Positions 1 through 9,425 are shown, counted from the stretch's first letter. The stretch: DNA of 64,000 bases from CAWCLK01 sp963796225 (GCA_963796225.1 CAWCLK010000028.1:62001-126000); one strand, 5' to 3'. A program made the numbers and translations. Notes: generated by a model from the letters alone, not told the origin.

Positions 1-942
1 GTGCCGTCCCTGGCGGAACTCGTCGAAGATCAGGTCGCGCTCGCTCTCGGCGACGCCCGTGCCCGCGTCCTCGACGAAGACCACGACCCGCCCGTTGCCG
101 TCGGTCCGGGTGCCGACGGCGATTCGCGTGCCGTCGGGCGCGTGGACGGCGGCGTTGGACAGCAGGTTGACCATCACGCGTTCGAAGGCGTTCGGGTCGG
201 CGTCGACCGCGCCCTCGGTGTCGACGGTGACCTCGAGGTCGCCGAGGGCGGGGCGGATGCTGGCCACCACGTCCGGGACGACGATGGCAAGGTCCAGCGG
301 CTGGCGGTGCAGGTCGAGGCGTCCGCGCTGCAGGCGCGACAGCTCGGACAGCTGCGACGTCATCGACTGGAGCCGTTCGACGTTGCGTTCGACGACCTCG
401 AGCACCTCGGGGTCGCCGTCGAGCATCCCGAGGGTCCCGCGGATGACGGCCAGCGGGGCGCCGAGGTCGTGGGCGATGGCCGCGAGGAACCGGGTGCGGG
501 CCTCGCCGAGCAGCGTCAGCTCCCGGGCCGCATGGCGCTCGCGATCCAGGCCGCGCGCCATGGCGATCTCGGCGTTGTACTGCTCGGTGCGGTCACGGGT
601 GACCTTGGCGAACCCGCGCAGGGTGCCGGACTCGTCGCGCAGGGCCGTGATCGTCACGTCGGCCCAGAAACGCTCGCCGTCCTTGCGAACGCGCCAGCCC
701 GAGTGGGTCGTCCGGCCCTGCTCGGCCGCCTGGGCCAGCAGGCGGGCGGGCAGCCCTGCCTCGCGGTCCTCCTCGGTGTAGAAGGTGGAGAAGTCACGGC
801 CGATGATCTCGTCGGGGCGGTAGCCCTTGACCCGTTCGGCCCCCGGGTTCCAGCTGCGGACGACCCCGTGGGGATCGAGGACGAAGATCGCGTAGTCCAC
901 GACGCTGTCGATGAGCAGCGCAGCGAGTTCCTCGTCGGCCAT
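1..942 (-). CDS. PAS-domain sensor histidine kinase (C-terminus outside window)
   Basis: Reading leftward from the ATG at 942 gives an open frame of 314 codons that runs off the window edge. Residues 1-125 form a PAS domain (WNPGAERVKGY, then a typical RKDGERFWADV strand), followed by a dimerisation helix with phospho-acceptor His158 in AIAHDLGAPLA. The ATPase domain shows an N-box (NLLSNAAVHAP, about 259-269), a G1 box (DAGTGV, about 292) and an F-box (FDEF); the G2 box would lie outside. No transmembrane segment is seen, so it is probably a cytosolic sensor kinase. The H-box has Asp-Leu-Gly where Glu-Leu-Arg is usual. The cognate response regulator is not in view. Family call firm; signal unknown. 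Confidence 0.9.
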   Translation of the reverse strand, partial: MADEELAALLIDSVVDYAIFVLDPHGVVRSWNPGAERVKGYRPDEIIGRDFSTFYTEEDREAGLPARLLAQAAEQGRTTHSGWRVRKDGERFWADVTITALRDESGTLRGFAKVTRDRTEQYNAEIAMARGLDRERHAARELTLLGEARTRFLAAIAHDLGAPLAVIRGTLGMLDGDPEVLEVVERNVERLQSMTSQLSELSRLQRGRLDLHRQPLDLAIVVPDVVASIRPALGDLEVTVDTEGAVDADPNAFERVMVNLLSNAAVHAPDGTRIAVGTRTDGNGRVVVFVEDAGTGVAESERDLIFDEFRQGRH

Positions 943-1243
943 GAGCCCTACGTCCATTCGGCACGTCCGACGCGTTGCCGAGTCCCCTCCGCGGCCCCCG
1001 GACGCGTCGCCCTGTGGAGGCCCAGCCTAGCCGCACGGCTCGCCGTCCCCGGAGGGTGGGATGGCCCGATCCTGGGGTCCTGGACGGGCGGCCGGGGCCG
1101 TTCGTCCATGTGCGGGACCCGCGCACCCCGGCCCCCGGTCGTACCCCGTGCGTGGTCCCTGTCGATGTCGTCCCTGCACGTGGTCGGCGCCACCGACGCC
1201 CCGACCCCCGACCCACTCCCGCACCCCAGACCCCGGAGCATCC
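943..1243. promoter_or_regulatory. Divergent intergenic region
   Basis: About 300 bp separate the leftward kinase start (942) from the rightward acidic protein (1244). It should carry promoters for both. I see no convincing operator or RNA gene. Open frames crossing it are compositional artefacts of high GC. Confidence 0.4.
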
Positions 1244-1894
1244 ATGAGTGCGATCGAGACCGCCCTGTCCGCCGTCGCCACGAAGACCGGCGCGACCCTG
1301 GCCGGCCTGACGCTGGCCGCCGGCAGCATCGGCGTCGCCGGCGCCCTGCCGCAGGCCGCCTCCGACCACGTCCCCGACGACGCCGCCCAGCAGGCCGACC
1401 ACGCCGAGCAGGACCAGGCCGTCGAGCACGAGCAGGACGACCAGGTGGACACCGCCGCCGAGCAGGACGAGCAGACCCCCGAGGACGAGGCCCCCGAGGC
1501 CGAGGCCGAGGACGACGGCGGCGTGGCTGCGGCCGTGCACGCCGCCCAGACCGGTGACCAGGACCTCGCCCCCGGCGACGAGGGCTTCGGCGCAGCCGTG
1601 TCCGGCAACGCCCGCGAGGACGGCGCCGCGTTCGGCGCGTCCGTGTCCGAGGCCGCCCGCCAGGGCCACGGTGAGGACGAGCAGGCCGACACCGAGGAGA
1701 AGGCCGAGACCGAGGAGCAGGCCGAGACCGAGGAGCAGGCCAAGGCGACGTCCGACGACGAGGACGAGGACGAGGTCGCCGACGAGGACGAGCAGGACGA
1801 CGACGACGCGGGTGACGACGACACCGCGTCCGAGGACGACGAGGACGCTGGGCGTCCGGAGTCGCCGGGCGAGGGCCACCGCGCCGACCACTGA
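1244..1894 (+). CDS. Acidic, low-complexity putative exported protein
   Basis: 216 residues from ATG 1244. The first 40 residues contain a hydrophobic Ala/Gly/Leu stretch (TLAGLTLAAGSIGVAGALPQ) that could be a signal peptide or membrane anchor. The rest is extremely acidic (Asp/Glu/Gln/Ala runs) with an imperfect TEEQAE repeat near residues 150-165. It has no recognisable domain and is expected to be disordered. A perfect hairpin terminator follows 17 bases after the stop, so it is probably monocistronic. I do not recognise the family; function unknown. Confidence 0.6.
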   Translation: MSAIETALSAVATKTGATLAGLTLAAGSIGVAGALPQAASDHVPDDAAQQADHAEQDQAVEHEQDDQVDTAAEQDEQTPEDEAPEAEAEDDGGVAAAVHAAQTGDQDLAPGDEGFGAAVSGNAREDGAAFGASVSEAARQGHGEDEQADTEEKAETEEQAETEEQAKATSDDEDEDEVADEDEQDDDDAGDDDTASEDDEDAGRPESPGEGHRADH

Positions 1895-1910
1895 GCGGAC
1901 TGCTCTACTG

Positions 1911-1941
1911 ACGTGCGGGACCCCACGTGGGTCCCGCACGT
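1911..1941 (+). terminator. Perfect 13-bp stem terminator
   Basis: ACGTGCGGGACCC (1911-1923) pairs perfectly with GGGTCCCGCACGT (1929-1941) around a 5-nt loop, just after the acidic protein gene. The following tract is only weakly T-rich, as is common in actinobacterial terminators. Confidence 0.75.
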
Positions 1942-1971
1942 CTGTGCTGCCACGGGAGGACCGCTGCCCGC

Positions 1972-2526
1972 GTGAGCCTCGACGAGACCTTCGACGCCGT
2001 CCTCGACGCCGCGCGCGCGGGGTCCGACGAGGCGTGGACCCGTCTGTACGAGGACCTCGCCCCGACCGTGCTGGGCTACCTGCGGGTGCGGGGCGCGGCA
2101 GAACCCGAGGACGTGCTCGGGGAGACCTTCCTGCAGGTCGTCCGGGACCTGCACCGGTTCGCCGGTGACGAGGACGGCTTCCGGTCCTGGGTCTTCACGG
2201 TGGCCCACCGTCGCCTCGTCGACGAACGGCGCCGCCGTGGCCGACGCCCCGTCCGCCCGGTCGAGCACGACCGCCTGGCCGAGGACATGCCGCCCGTCGA
2301 CGGCGGCGAGCCCGAGGCGCTGGAGCGCCTCGGGACCGAGCAGGTCCTGACCCTGCTGTCCGGGCTGACCGACGAGCAGCGCGATGCCCTGGCGCTGCGC
2401 TTCGTCGCCGGCCTGACCCTGCCGGAGGTCGCCGCGGTGATGGGCCGCACGAGCAACGCGACCAAGGCCCTGCAGCGGCGCGGTCTCCGCGCGCTGCGAC
2501 GCCAGCTCGGGGTCGACGAGCCATGA
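1972..2526 (+). CDS. ECF-type RNA polymerase sigma factor
   Basis: 184 residues from GTG 1972, chosen because GGGAGGA lies 11 bases upstream and the protein then starts just before region 2. Region 2 (about residues 10-80) shows the polymerase-binding and -10 recognition helices, including the GFRSWVFTVAHRRLVDERRR segment; region 4 (about 130-180) has a helix-turn-helix (LTLPEVAAVMGRTSNATKAL). It should direct RNA polymerase to a small regulon. The next gene, 40 bp downstream, encodes a single-span membrane protein that may be its anti-sigma factor (inference from position). The trigger is unknown. Confidence 0.9.
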   Translation: MSLDETFDAVLDAARAGSDEAWTRLYEDLAPTVLGYLRVRGAAEPEDVLGETFLQVVRDLHRFAGDEDGFRSWVFTVAHRRLVDERRRRGRRPVRPVEHDRLAEDMPPVDGGEPEALERLGTEQVLTLLSGLTDEQRDALALRFVAGLTLPEVAAVMGRTSNATKALQRRGLRALRRQLGVDEP

Positions 2527-2566
2527 CCCGTACCCCGTTCCTGACCCGCGACGATCACACGAGCAC

Positions 2567-3319
2567 ATGACCCCGGACCCCGCCGCCACCCCCGACCGCG
2601 ACGCGACCCCCGCGTCGCCGGTCGACGCTGCGCTGGCGGGCGCCATCGCGCGGGCCGGGGCGCGGCTGTCCGACGTCCCCGCCGCAACGGCCACCTCGCA
2701 CCTGCAGGCCATCCGCACCCTCGCCGCCGAGCACGCGCACACGGCCCCGACGCCACCGCCGACCGGGTGGGCCACGCGCCTGCGGCGCCTGTTCGGCCTG
2801 ACCGTGGTGAAGGTCGCCTTCGGCGCCGGCATCGCCGCCGCCGGCACGACCGGCGGGCTCGCGGCCGGGGGGCACCTGCCCGCACCGGTCCAGCAGGCGG
2901 TCTCCGACGGGGCCGGCTGGTTCGGCGTGCACGTGCCCGCCCCGGACCTCGACGACGCGACGCCCACGGTCGACGACGACGCCCCGGCCCCGCAGGACGT
3001 GGTCGCGCCCGAGCCCGACGGCCCCGTGCCGGACGGGGACACCACCGACCGCGACGGCACCGACGACGGCCCCGGGGCGTCGGAGCTGGCGCCGTCCTCG
3101 CCGTCGCCGGGCTCGCCCTCGCCCCGGGCGTCGTCGGCAGCGTCGCCCTCGCCCTCCGACACCGGACCGGGCAACCCCCACGCCACGGACGAGGACGAGG
3201 GCACGGACGAGACGGGGCGGGCGACGGCTCCCGGCCAGGACGCCAGCCCGAACCCGTCGCCGGGCTCGCCGCCCGCCGGGACCCCCGGGCCGCCGTCCCC
3301 GCCGCCGGGGCACGCGTAG
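2567..3319 (+). CDS. Single-span membrane protein, candidate anti-sigma factor
   Basis: 250 residues. An N-terminal region of about 65 residues with helical Ala-rich sequence precedes one hydrophobic segment (VVKVAFGAGIAAAGTTGGLA, near residue 80). A long Pro/Asp/Ser-rich external tail follows, ending in SPSPGSPSP-type low complexity. Cytoplasmic N-terminus, one span and disordered exterior, placed directly after an ECF sigma gene, fits an anti-sigma factor. However, no zinc-binding HxxxCxxC motif is present, so this is inference from context. It could also be an unrelated envelope protein. Confidence 0.6.
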   Translation: MTPDPAATPDRDATPASPVDAALAGAIARAGARLSDVPAATATSHLQAIRTLAAEHAHTAPTPPPTGWATRLRRLFGLTVVKVAFGAGIAAAGTTGGLAAGGHLPAPVQQAVSDGAGWFGVHVPAPDLDDATPTVDDDAPAPQDVVAPEPDGPVPDGDTTDRDGTDDGPGASELAPSSPSPGSPSPRASSAASPSPSDTGPGNPHATDEDEGTDETGRATAPGQDASPNPSPGSPPAGTPGPPSPPPGHA

Positions 3320-3413
3320 CCGTCCGATCGGCGGGGAGACGCACCCCGGACAGCTCGTAGGTTCGATCCGGACCATCCGTGATCGTCTCCCGCGACTGCA
3401 GGACCCCCGAGCC

Positions 3414-5642
3414 GTGTCCGACACGCCACCCCCCGCCGACGACGCCGCCGAGCCCACGCCCCGCCGTTGGCAGGACCTCTGGGTGCTGCGGTGGTGGCCG
3501 CTGACGGTCCCGCTCGCCCTGGTGCTCGGGCTGGTGCTGGGCGTCGGGGCGCTGTTCGCGCTCGACTACCGGTCGGCCGACATCCCGCCGGTCGGGGAGG
3601 CGGCGATCGACCCGCCCACGGTCCTGCTGGGCGCCAACGGCGAGGAGCTCGGCCAGCTCGACCCGTCCGTCGTCGGCGAGCAGGTGTCCGTCGACGAGCT
3701 TCCCGACCACGTCGTGGACGCCGTCCTGGCCGCCGAGGACCGGGGGTTCTACGAGCACGGCGGCTTCTCCGTGCGGGGCACGCTCCGCGCGGCCTGGGCG
3801 AACCTGCGCAGCGCCGAGGTCGAGCAGGGGGCGTCGACCATCACGCAGCAGTACGTGGACGTCACGACCCCCGGGGCGGGCCGGACGCTTCGCGCGAAGC
3901 TGGACGAGGTGGCCACGGCCAGCCGGCTCGAGGACGAGCTCGGCAAGGACGAGATCCTCGACCGCTACCTCAACATCGTCCCCTTCGGGCGCAACGCCAC
4001 CGGCATCGACCAGGCCGCGCGTGTCTACTTCCACGTCCCGGCTGGCGAGCTGTCGGTCAACCAGTCGGCCACCCTCGCCGGGATGATCGCCGCCCCGTCG
4101 GCCTACGACCCCGAGGACAACCCCGACGGGGCGCGGTCCCGCCGCGACTACGTGCTCGATGCGATGGCCGCCGAGGGGTGGCTGGCCGAGGACCGGGCGC
4201 AGGAGCTGCAGCAGTCGCCGTTGCCCGAGGTCGCCGACGAGTCGCTGGTGCAGTACGGGTCGGCGGCCTACGTCATCGACGCCGTGCGGCGCCAGCTCGT
4301 GGACGAGCTCGGCCAGGAGGGCCTCGGCCGAGGCCTGGTCGTCCACACCACCATCGACGCCCGCATGCAGAAGCTGGCCCAGCAGACCCTGCGCGACCAC
4401 GTCGGGGCGGAGTCCTACACCGGCGCGATCGTCTCGGTCGATCCGGCCAGCGGCGAGGTCCGCGCGCTGGTCGGCGGGGCGGACTACGCGAAGGAGCAGT
4501 TCAACGCCGCGGTCCAGGCCCACCGGCAGGCCGGGTCCGCCTTCAAGCCGTTCACCCTCTCGGCCTTCGTCGAGGCCGGCTACGACCCCACGGAGGTCGT
4601 CTACCCCGCCCCGTCGACGATCGAGATCGAGGTGGGCGACGAGACCGTCGAGGTCAGCAACTACGCCAACGAGTCCTTCGGGCGCATGACGGTCCGGCAG
4701 GCGACGATCCACTCGGTCAACACCGTCTACATGCAGATGGTGCAGGAGGTCGGGCCCCGGTCCGTCGTGGCCCTGGCCCACGACCTGGGGATCCAGTCCG
4801 ACATCCCTGCCGTGCCGAGCATCGCCCTGGGCACCGGGTCCGTGACCCCGTACGAGATGGCGTCGTCCTACGCGACCCTGGCCGCGCAGGGCGTGCACCG
4901 CGCCCCGGCGCTGGTCCGCTCGGTGGAGGACGCGGACGGCGACGTGCTGTTCGAGGCCGAGGTGGAGGAGGACCGCGCCATCAGCGAGCAGACCGCCGGC
5001 GTGGTCACCGACGTCCTGCACGACGTCGTGCAGGAGGGCACGGGCACCGCGGCCCAGATCGGGCGCCCCGTGGCCGGCAAGACCGGGACCACGAACGACT
5101 CGCGGGACGCCTGGTTCGCCGGGTACGCCCCGCAGCTGGCCACGGTCGTGTGGGTCGGCAACGCCGACAACTCCCCGATCCCCGACGCGACCGGCGGCGG
5201 CCTGGCCGCCCCGATCTGGTCGGACTACATGAGCCAGGCGATGGAGCCCATCCCGGTGGTCGAGCTGCCCACCGCCGACACCGAGGGGTTGCACGACCTC
5301 GGTGGTGACAGCGACGTCGAGGTGGTCGAGCCCACCACGCCGCCTCCTCCTCCGTCCCCCACACCCTCGCCCACGCCGTCGTCGACGAGCCCGAGCCCCA
5401 CACCCTCGCCCACGCCGTCGTCCACCAGCCCGAGCCCGACGCCCTCGCCCACGCCGTCGTCGACGAGCCCGAGCCCGACGTCCTCGCCCATCGCCGACGT
5501 CCTCCCCGTCGCCGAGGTCCTCCCGAGCGCCGACGTCCTCACCGTCGCCGACGTCGTCGCCCTCGCCGACGTCGTCGCCGAGCCCCTCCTCGTCGCCCAG
5601 CTCGACGACCACGTCGTCGGACTCCGGCACGCAGTCCGGTGA
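3414..5642 (+). CDS. Class A penicillin-binding protein (transglycosylase/transpeptidase)
   Basis: 742 residues from GTG 3414. A cytoplasmic stub and one membrane span (about 25-50) precede a GT51 glycosyltransferase domain with EDRGFYEHGGF and GASTITQQY. The transpeptidase domain has the catalytic SxxK in GSAFKPF (Ser near 375), SVN in the middle, and KTGT near 557. It polymerises lipid II and cross-links peptidoglycan outside the membrane. The C-terminal tail consists of 13-residue Pro/Thr/Ser repeats. Near 5490 the reading frame leaves this composition: the Ser/Pro-rich pattern continues one frame over to a stop at 5688. The natural end may therefore be 5688, with a single-base indel in the sequence. 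A second class A PBP lies at 14.2-16.9 kb. Confidence 0.93.
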   Translation: MSDTPPPADDAAEPTPRRWQDLWVLRWWPLTVPLALVLGLVLGVGALFALDYRSADIPPVGEAAIDPPTVLLGANGEELGQLDPSVVGEQVSVDELPDHVVDAVLAAEDRGFYEHGGFSVRGTLRAAWANLRSAEVEQGASTITQQYVDVTTPGAGRTLRAKLDEVATASRLEDELGKDEILDRYLNIVPFGRNATGIDQAARVYFHVPAGELSVNQSATLAGMIAAPSAYDPEDNPDGARSRRDYVLDAMAAEGWLAEDRAQELQQSPLPEVADESLVQYGSAAYVIDAVRRQLVDELGQEGLGRGLVVHTTIDARMQKLAQQTLRDHVGAESYTGAIVSVDPASGEVRALVGGADYAKEQFNAAVQAHRQAGSAFKPFTLSAFVEAGYDPTEVVYPAPSTIEIEVGDETVEVSNYANESFGRMTVRQATIHSVNTVYMQMVQEVGPRSVVALAHDLGIQSDIPAVPSIALGTGSVTPYEMASSYATLAAQGVHRAPALVRSVEDADGDVLFEAEVEEDRAISEQTAGVVTDVLHDVVQEGTGTAAQIGRPVAGKTGTTNDSRDAWFAGYAPQLATVVWVGNADNSPIPDATGGGLAAPIWSDYMSQAMEPIPVVELPTADTEGLHDLGGDSDVEVVEPTTPPPPPSPTPSPTPSSTSPSPTPSPTPSSTSPSPTPSPTPSSTSPSPTSSPIADVLPVAEVLPSADVLTVADVVALADVVAEPLLVAQLDDHVVGLRHAVR
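5358..5490 (+). repeat. 39-bp tandem repeat encoding the PBP tail
   Basis: Just over three imperfect copies of a 39-bp unit encode Pro/Thr/Ser repeats (PTPSPTPSSTSPS). Such tails are typical wall-spanning linkers. The array ends exactly where the apparent frame change occurs. Confidence 0.8.
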
Positions 5643-5695
5643 CAGCTCACCGAGTCCGTCCGATTCGCCCTCGCCCAGCCCGTCCTGACGGAGCC

Positions 5696-5929
5696 TCAGG
5701 CGGCGTCGGAGCTCTCGCTGCCGGCCGGGGCGCCCGCCTCGATCACCCGGTGGGCGAGGGTCGTGGCCGCGCGGGCCAGGGAGTGCAGGATGGTCTGTCG
5801 CTGGGCCGCGTCGAGGTCGTCGTGGTCCAGCAGCTCGCGGGCGATGAGGATCGTCGACGCGAGTCCGCGGCTCTCGTGGGCGTCGAGGAGGAGCTGGTCC
5901 TCGCGAAGGGCGGGCAGCGACATCGGCAT
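5696..5929 (-). CDS. Small helical protein of unknown function
   Basis: 77 residues from ATG 5929 (an in-frame ATG at 5923 is also possible). A longer upstream extension of the frame is rejected because it would run into the SRP RNA gene. The protein is mostly alpha-helical (LDAAQRQTILHSLARAATTL). It has no recognised motif, signal or membrane span. Its stop lies 8 bp past the alternative PBP stop, so the two genes converge. I do not recognise it; moderate confidence that it is a gene. Confidence 0.5.
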   Translation of the reverse strand: MPMSLPALREDQLLLDAHESRGLASTILIARELLDHDDLDAAQRQTILHSLARAATTLAHRVIEAGAPAGSESSDAA

Positions 5930-6084
5930 GGTCCAGGACGGGGACAGGGCACCTGTACTCGTAGTCTCGGCCGACGTCGGCGCCAGACCATGGGGCGTGT
6001 GTCCCGTTCCCCGGGCCGCGCGTGGCGTGGGCGGCGATCCCCTCGCTACGCTCGCGGGCACGACCTCGAGCGGTGGTCCCGTGC

Positions 6085-6190
6085 GAGGTGTGGTCGCCAC
6101 CGGTGACGTCCCCCGGTGAACCGGGTCAGGGCCGGAAGGCAGCAGCCCTAAGCCGTTCTCGGACGGGTGCCGGAGCGGCGGCCACACCTC
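6085..6190 (+). ncRNA. ffs: Signal recognition particle RNA (small bacterial 4.5S type)
   Basis: The diagnostic domain IV sequence, GGTCAGGGCCGGAAGGCAGC then AGCC, lies at about 6124-6147. The ends pair: GAGGTGTGG at 6085-6093 matches CCACACCTC at 6182-6190, with the stem extended by further pairs and one G-U. This gives a 106-nt hairpin RNA, which with Ffh targets nascent membrane proteins to the translocon. A position upstream of dnaX-recR is common in Actinobacteria. The exact 5' and 3' ends are inferred from the terminal stem. Confidence 0.93.
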
Positions 6191-6199
6191 GGACGCGGA

Positions 6200-7192
6200 T
6201 CACCGCTCGAGCTGCGGGAGCACCTTCTCCACGAGCAGCCGCAGGCTCTCCCAGGACACCTCGGGATCCAGCCCGCCGATGAGCGGGTGGAACGTCAGCG
6301 GTTCAGCGGGCCCGGAGGTGGCCTCGGCGACCATCTCGTCGGGCGTGAGGACGCGGTAGACGCCGGCGTCGCGCATCTGCTCGACCGTGGTCGAGGTGTC
6401 CAGCACCGCCGAGTGCAGGCCGGCCTGCCAGCGGGCGTAGACCGTGGCCTCGTACAGCAGGTGCTGCCCGTGCTCGGCCCAGAAGCGGTCGGGGTCCTCG
6501 GCCACGACGAAGGTGCCGGTTCGCGACGGGGGCTCGATCACGAACCCCCGGCCGTTGCCGAGGCGTTCGCGCTCGGCGTGGTAGATCCGCGCCAGCTCGG
6601 GGTCGGCGTGCTGGGGGTACAGCAGCATCCCGAGCCGCGCGGCCCGGCGCGCCGCCGCCGGCGACCCACCGCCGTACAGCAGCGGGACGCCGCCGGGCGT
6701 GGCGGGGCGGGGCCGGACCCGGACGGTGCGCCCCTCGTGCTCGAAGGGTTCGCCCGTCCAGGCCTGCTGGAGCACGCGCAGGTGCTCCTCCATCCGCTGG
6801 CCGCGGGTGTGCCAGTCGACCCCGGCGTGCACGTACTCCTCGCGCCGGTACCCGAGCCCGACCACGTACGACACCCGCCCCCGGGCCACGAGGTCGGTCA
6901 CCGCCATGTCCTCGGCCAGGCGGATCGGCTCGTACAGCGGCAGCAGCAGCGCCGCCACGATCACCGGGATGCGCTCGGTCCGGGCGGCCACGGCGGCCGC
7001 CATCGGCACCGGGGACGGCAGGTAGCCGTCGTCGACGTCGTGGTGCTCGGACAGCACCAGCGAGTCCACGCCGTTGGCGTCGGCGTAGGTCGCCTGCTCC
7101 AGGAAGGTGCGCACCAGCTCGGCGTGGGGGACCGTGGCGAGCTCCGGCGGGCACCGCAGGTCGTAGCGCAGGGCGACGTGCAGTCGCGACAT
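6200..7192 (-). CDS. LLM-class (luciferase-like) flavin-dependent oxidoreductase
   Basis: 330 residues from ATG 7192. The fold signature of the bacterial luciferase/F420 oxidoreductase superfamily is clear: an N-terminal strand, VDSLVLSEHHDVDDGYLPSP, a VIVAALLLPLYEPIRLAEDMA segment, GRVSYVVGLGYRREEY, and PLLYGGGSPAAARRAARLG. Members oxidise small organic substrates with FMN or F420; the sequence does not let me choose the cofactor or substrate. It stands alone, ending 10 bp from the SRP RNA and divergent from dnaX. Family sure, reaction unknown. Confidence 0.88.
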   Translation of the reverse strand: MSRLHVALRYDLRCPPELATVPHAELVRTFLEQATYADANGVDSLVLSEHHDVDDGYLPSPVPMAAAVAARTERIPVIVAALLLPLYEPIRLAEDMAVTDLVARGRVSYVVGLGYRREEYVHAGVDWHTRGQRMEEHLRVLQQAWTGEPFEHEGRTVRVRPRPATPGGVPLLYGGGSPAAARRAARLGMLLYPQHADPELARIYHAERERLGNGRGFVIEPPSRTGTFVVAEDPDRFWAEHGQHLLYEATVYARWQAGLHSAVLDTSTTVEQMRDAGVYRVLTPDEMVAEATSGPAEPLTFHPLIGGLDPEVSWESLRLLVEKVLPQLER

Positions 7193-7357
7193 GCCGCGAT
7201 CCTCCCGGGTCGGCGCCGGCCCACCGTACCCGGATCTGACGACCCATCAGAAACGTGGGTGGGCGCCCGCCGGCCGGCCCGCGTCGGTGTCCGTGGCGGC
7301 GCCTACCATGGCGCCCGGCCGTCGCCTGTCCGCCCTCGCCGTCGAGAGAGCCCACCC

Positions 7358-9425
7358 GTGGCCTACGTGTCGCTGTACCGCAAGTACCGACCCCAGTCCT
7401 TCGAGGAGGTCGTGGGCCAGGACCACGTCACGCGCACGGTCATCAACGCGCTGACCGAGGACCGCCTGCACCACGCCTACCTCTTCACCGGCCCCCGGGG
7501 GACCGGGAAGACCTCCACCGCGCGCATCCTGGCCAAGTCCGTCAACTGCGAGCAGGGCCCCACCCCGACGCCGTGCAACACCTGCCGCCAGTGCGTCGAG
7601 ATCACCGCGGGGTCCTCGGTGGACGTGATCGAGCTGGACATGGCCAGCCACGGTGGTGTCGACGACGCACGCGAGCTCCGCGACCGCGCCCTGTTCGCCC
7701 CGGCCACGGCCCGCAAGAAGGTCTACATCCTCGACGAGGTCCACATGGCCTCGACGGCGGCCTTCAACGCGCTGCTCAAGCTCATCGAGGAACCCCCGGG
7801 CCACGTGATCTTCACCATGGCCACCACGGACCCGCAGAAGGTGCTGCCCACGATCATGTCGCGGGTCCAGCGCCTGGACCTGCGGCGCGTGCCCGCCCCG
7901 GCCGTCGCGGCCCACGTGCGCGACCTCGTCGCCCGCGAGGGCGGGACCATCGACGACGTCGCGGTGGACGCGGTGGTGCGGGCCGGCGACGGCTCGGTCC
8001 GCGACACGCTGTCGGTGCTCGAGCAGGTGCTGTCGTTCTCGGGTGGCGAGGTCACCGGCGAGCACGTCGCGCAGGTGCTCGGCCACACGCCCTTCGAACG
8101 CACCGCGGCCGCCGTGGACGCGGCCGCGGCGGGCGACCTCGCCGGGGCGCTGGCCCTGGTCCAGGAGCTCGTGGACGACGGCCTCGACCTGCGCCGCTTC
8201 GCCTTCGACCTGCTGCAGCACCTGCGCGACCTGGTCGTCCTGCAGGTCGCCCCGGACCGCCCCGACCTGGTCGACGCCACCGTGGAACGCCGCGAGCAGC
8301 TCGGCCAGCAGGCCGCTCGCGTGGGCCGCCCCCTGCTGGTGACCGCCATCGACCTGCTCGCCGGGGCGGTCACGGAGATGCGCCAGGGGCCGCCCCGCCT
8401 GCCCCTCGAGCTGGTCTTCGCCAAGCTCACCATCGGGGCGTCGACGCCCGCGCACGCACCCGCCCCGGCGGACTCGGTGCCGGCCCCCGCCCCGCCCTCG
8501 CCGCAGCCCGACCCGGCGCCCGACGCCGGACCCCGAGCCCGTGCCCACGCCCGAGCCGGCCCCGACGCCGGACCCCGAGCCCGTGCCGACGCCCGAGCCG
8601 GTGCCGACGCCCGAGCCGGTGCCGACGCCCGAGCCGGTGCCGACCCCGGAACCGGCGCCGACGCCCGAGCCCGCCCCGGTGCCCGAGCCGGAGCCCGTGC
8701 CGACCCCCGCCCCGCAGCCGGTCGACGAACCGGCCGCAGTGGACGAGGACGACTTCGCAGCCCGGGCCAACGCCCGTGCCGAGGCCACGGCCGCGCAGGG
8801 CGGGCCGGCCGAGCCCACGGCGAACCGCCCCGACGGCCCCGAGGTCGACTACCCCGCCCCGCCCCCCGCGGACGACGACGGAGACCTCACGGCGATCCAG
8901 GAGCACTGGGAGGCCATCCTCGAGCTGGTGCGCGAGTCCAGCCCGCGCCTGCACGCGTTCTTCCTGCCCGCCTCACCGACGAAGCTGCGCCGCGGGATCC
9001 TCACCCTGGCCTACGGCAGCCGGTACCAGTTCCACGCCGAGAACGCCCGGCGGGGCGACGCGGTCGAGGCCCTGTCCAGCGCCGTGGAGCGCTCCTGCGG
9101 CGTGAAGGTGCGGGTGGACACGACCACCGACGCCAACGCCCCGCGCCCACCCCAGCCACCACCCGTCGCCGGCGGGTCCACGCCGACCGCGGCGCCACCG
9201 CGCCCCGCCCCGACGGCGACCCCCACCGATGCCGGCGCCCGGCCCCGTCCCGCCACGACCACGGGGACCCCGCGGTCGGCGCCCGCCGCGACCGACGAGG
9301 AGGTCGACGTCCGCGAGGCCGAGTCCACCGGCACGGTCATGTCGTCCGACGAGGCCCTCGAGCACGCCAGCACCCTGCTGGTCCAGCAGCTCGGCGCGGT
9401 CGAGGTGGCCGAGGACGAGGTCTGA
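7358..9425 (+). CDS. dnaX: DNA polymerase III gamma/tau subunit, split by a frame change near 8522
   Basis: Starts at GTG 7358 (VAYVSLYRKYRPQSFEEVVG). The AAA+ clamp-loader core shows Walker A GPRGTGKTS, a zinc module (cysteines in VNCEQ and CNTCRQC), Walker B ILDEVH and the SRC-like sensor region. It loads the beta clamp onto DNA. After residue about 388 the frame enters a Pro-rich linker. From about 8522 the sensible sequence (TPEPVPTPEP repeats, then the tau C-terminal domain, about 8890-9100) lies one base ahead, and ends at TGA 9423-9425. Skipping one G at about 8522 restores a single protein. An indel error is most likely; a programmed shift is possible because dnaX is a classic frameshifting gene. 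The stop overlaps the recR start; no ybaB-like gene lies between. Confidence 0.88.

Noticed and set aside
1..1557. 518-codon plus-strand open frame
   Set aside because: It lies opposite the PAS histidine kinase and then opposite non-kinase DNA; composition is that of an antisense GC-rich frame with no domain.
5696..6187. 163-codon version of the small minus-strand gene
   Set aside because: The extension runs through most of the SRP RNA gene; the start at 5929 avoids this.
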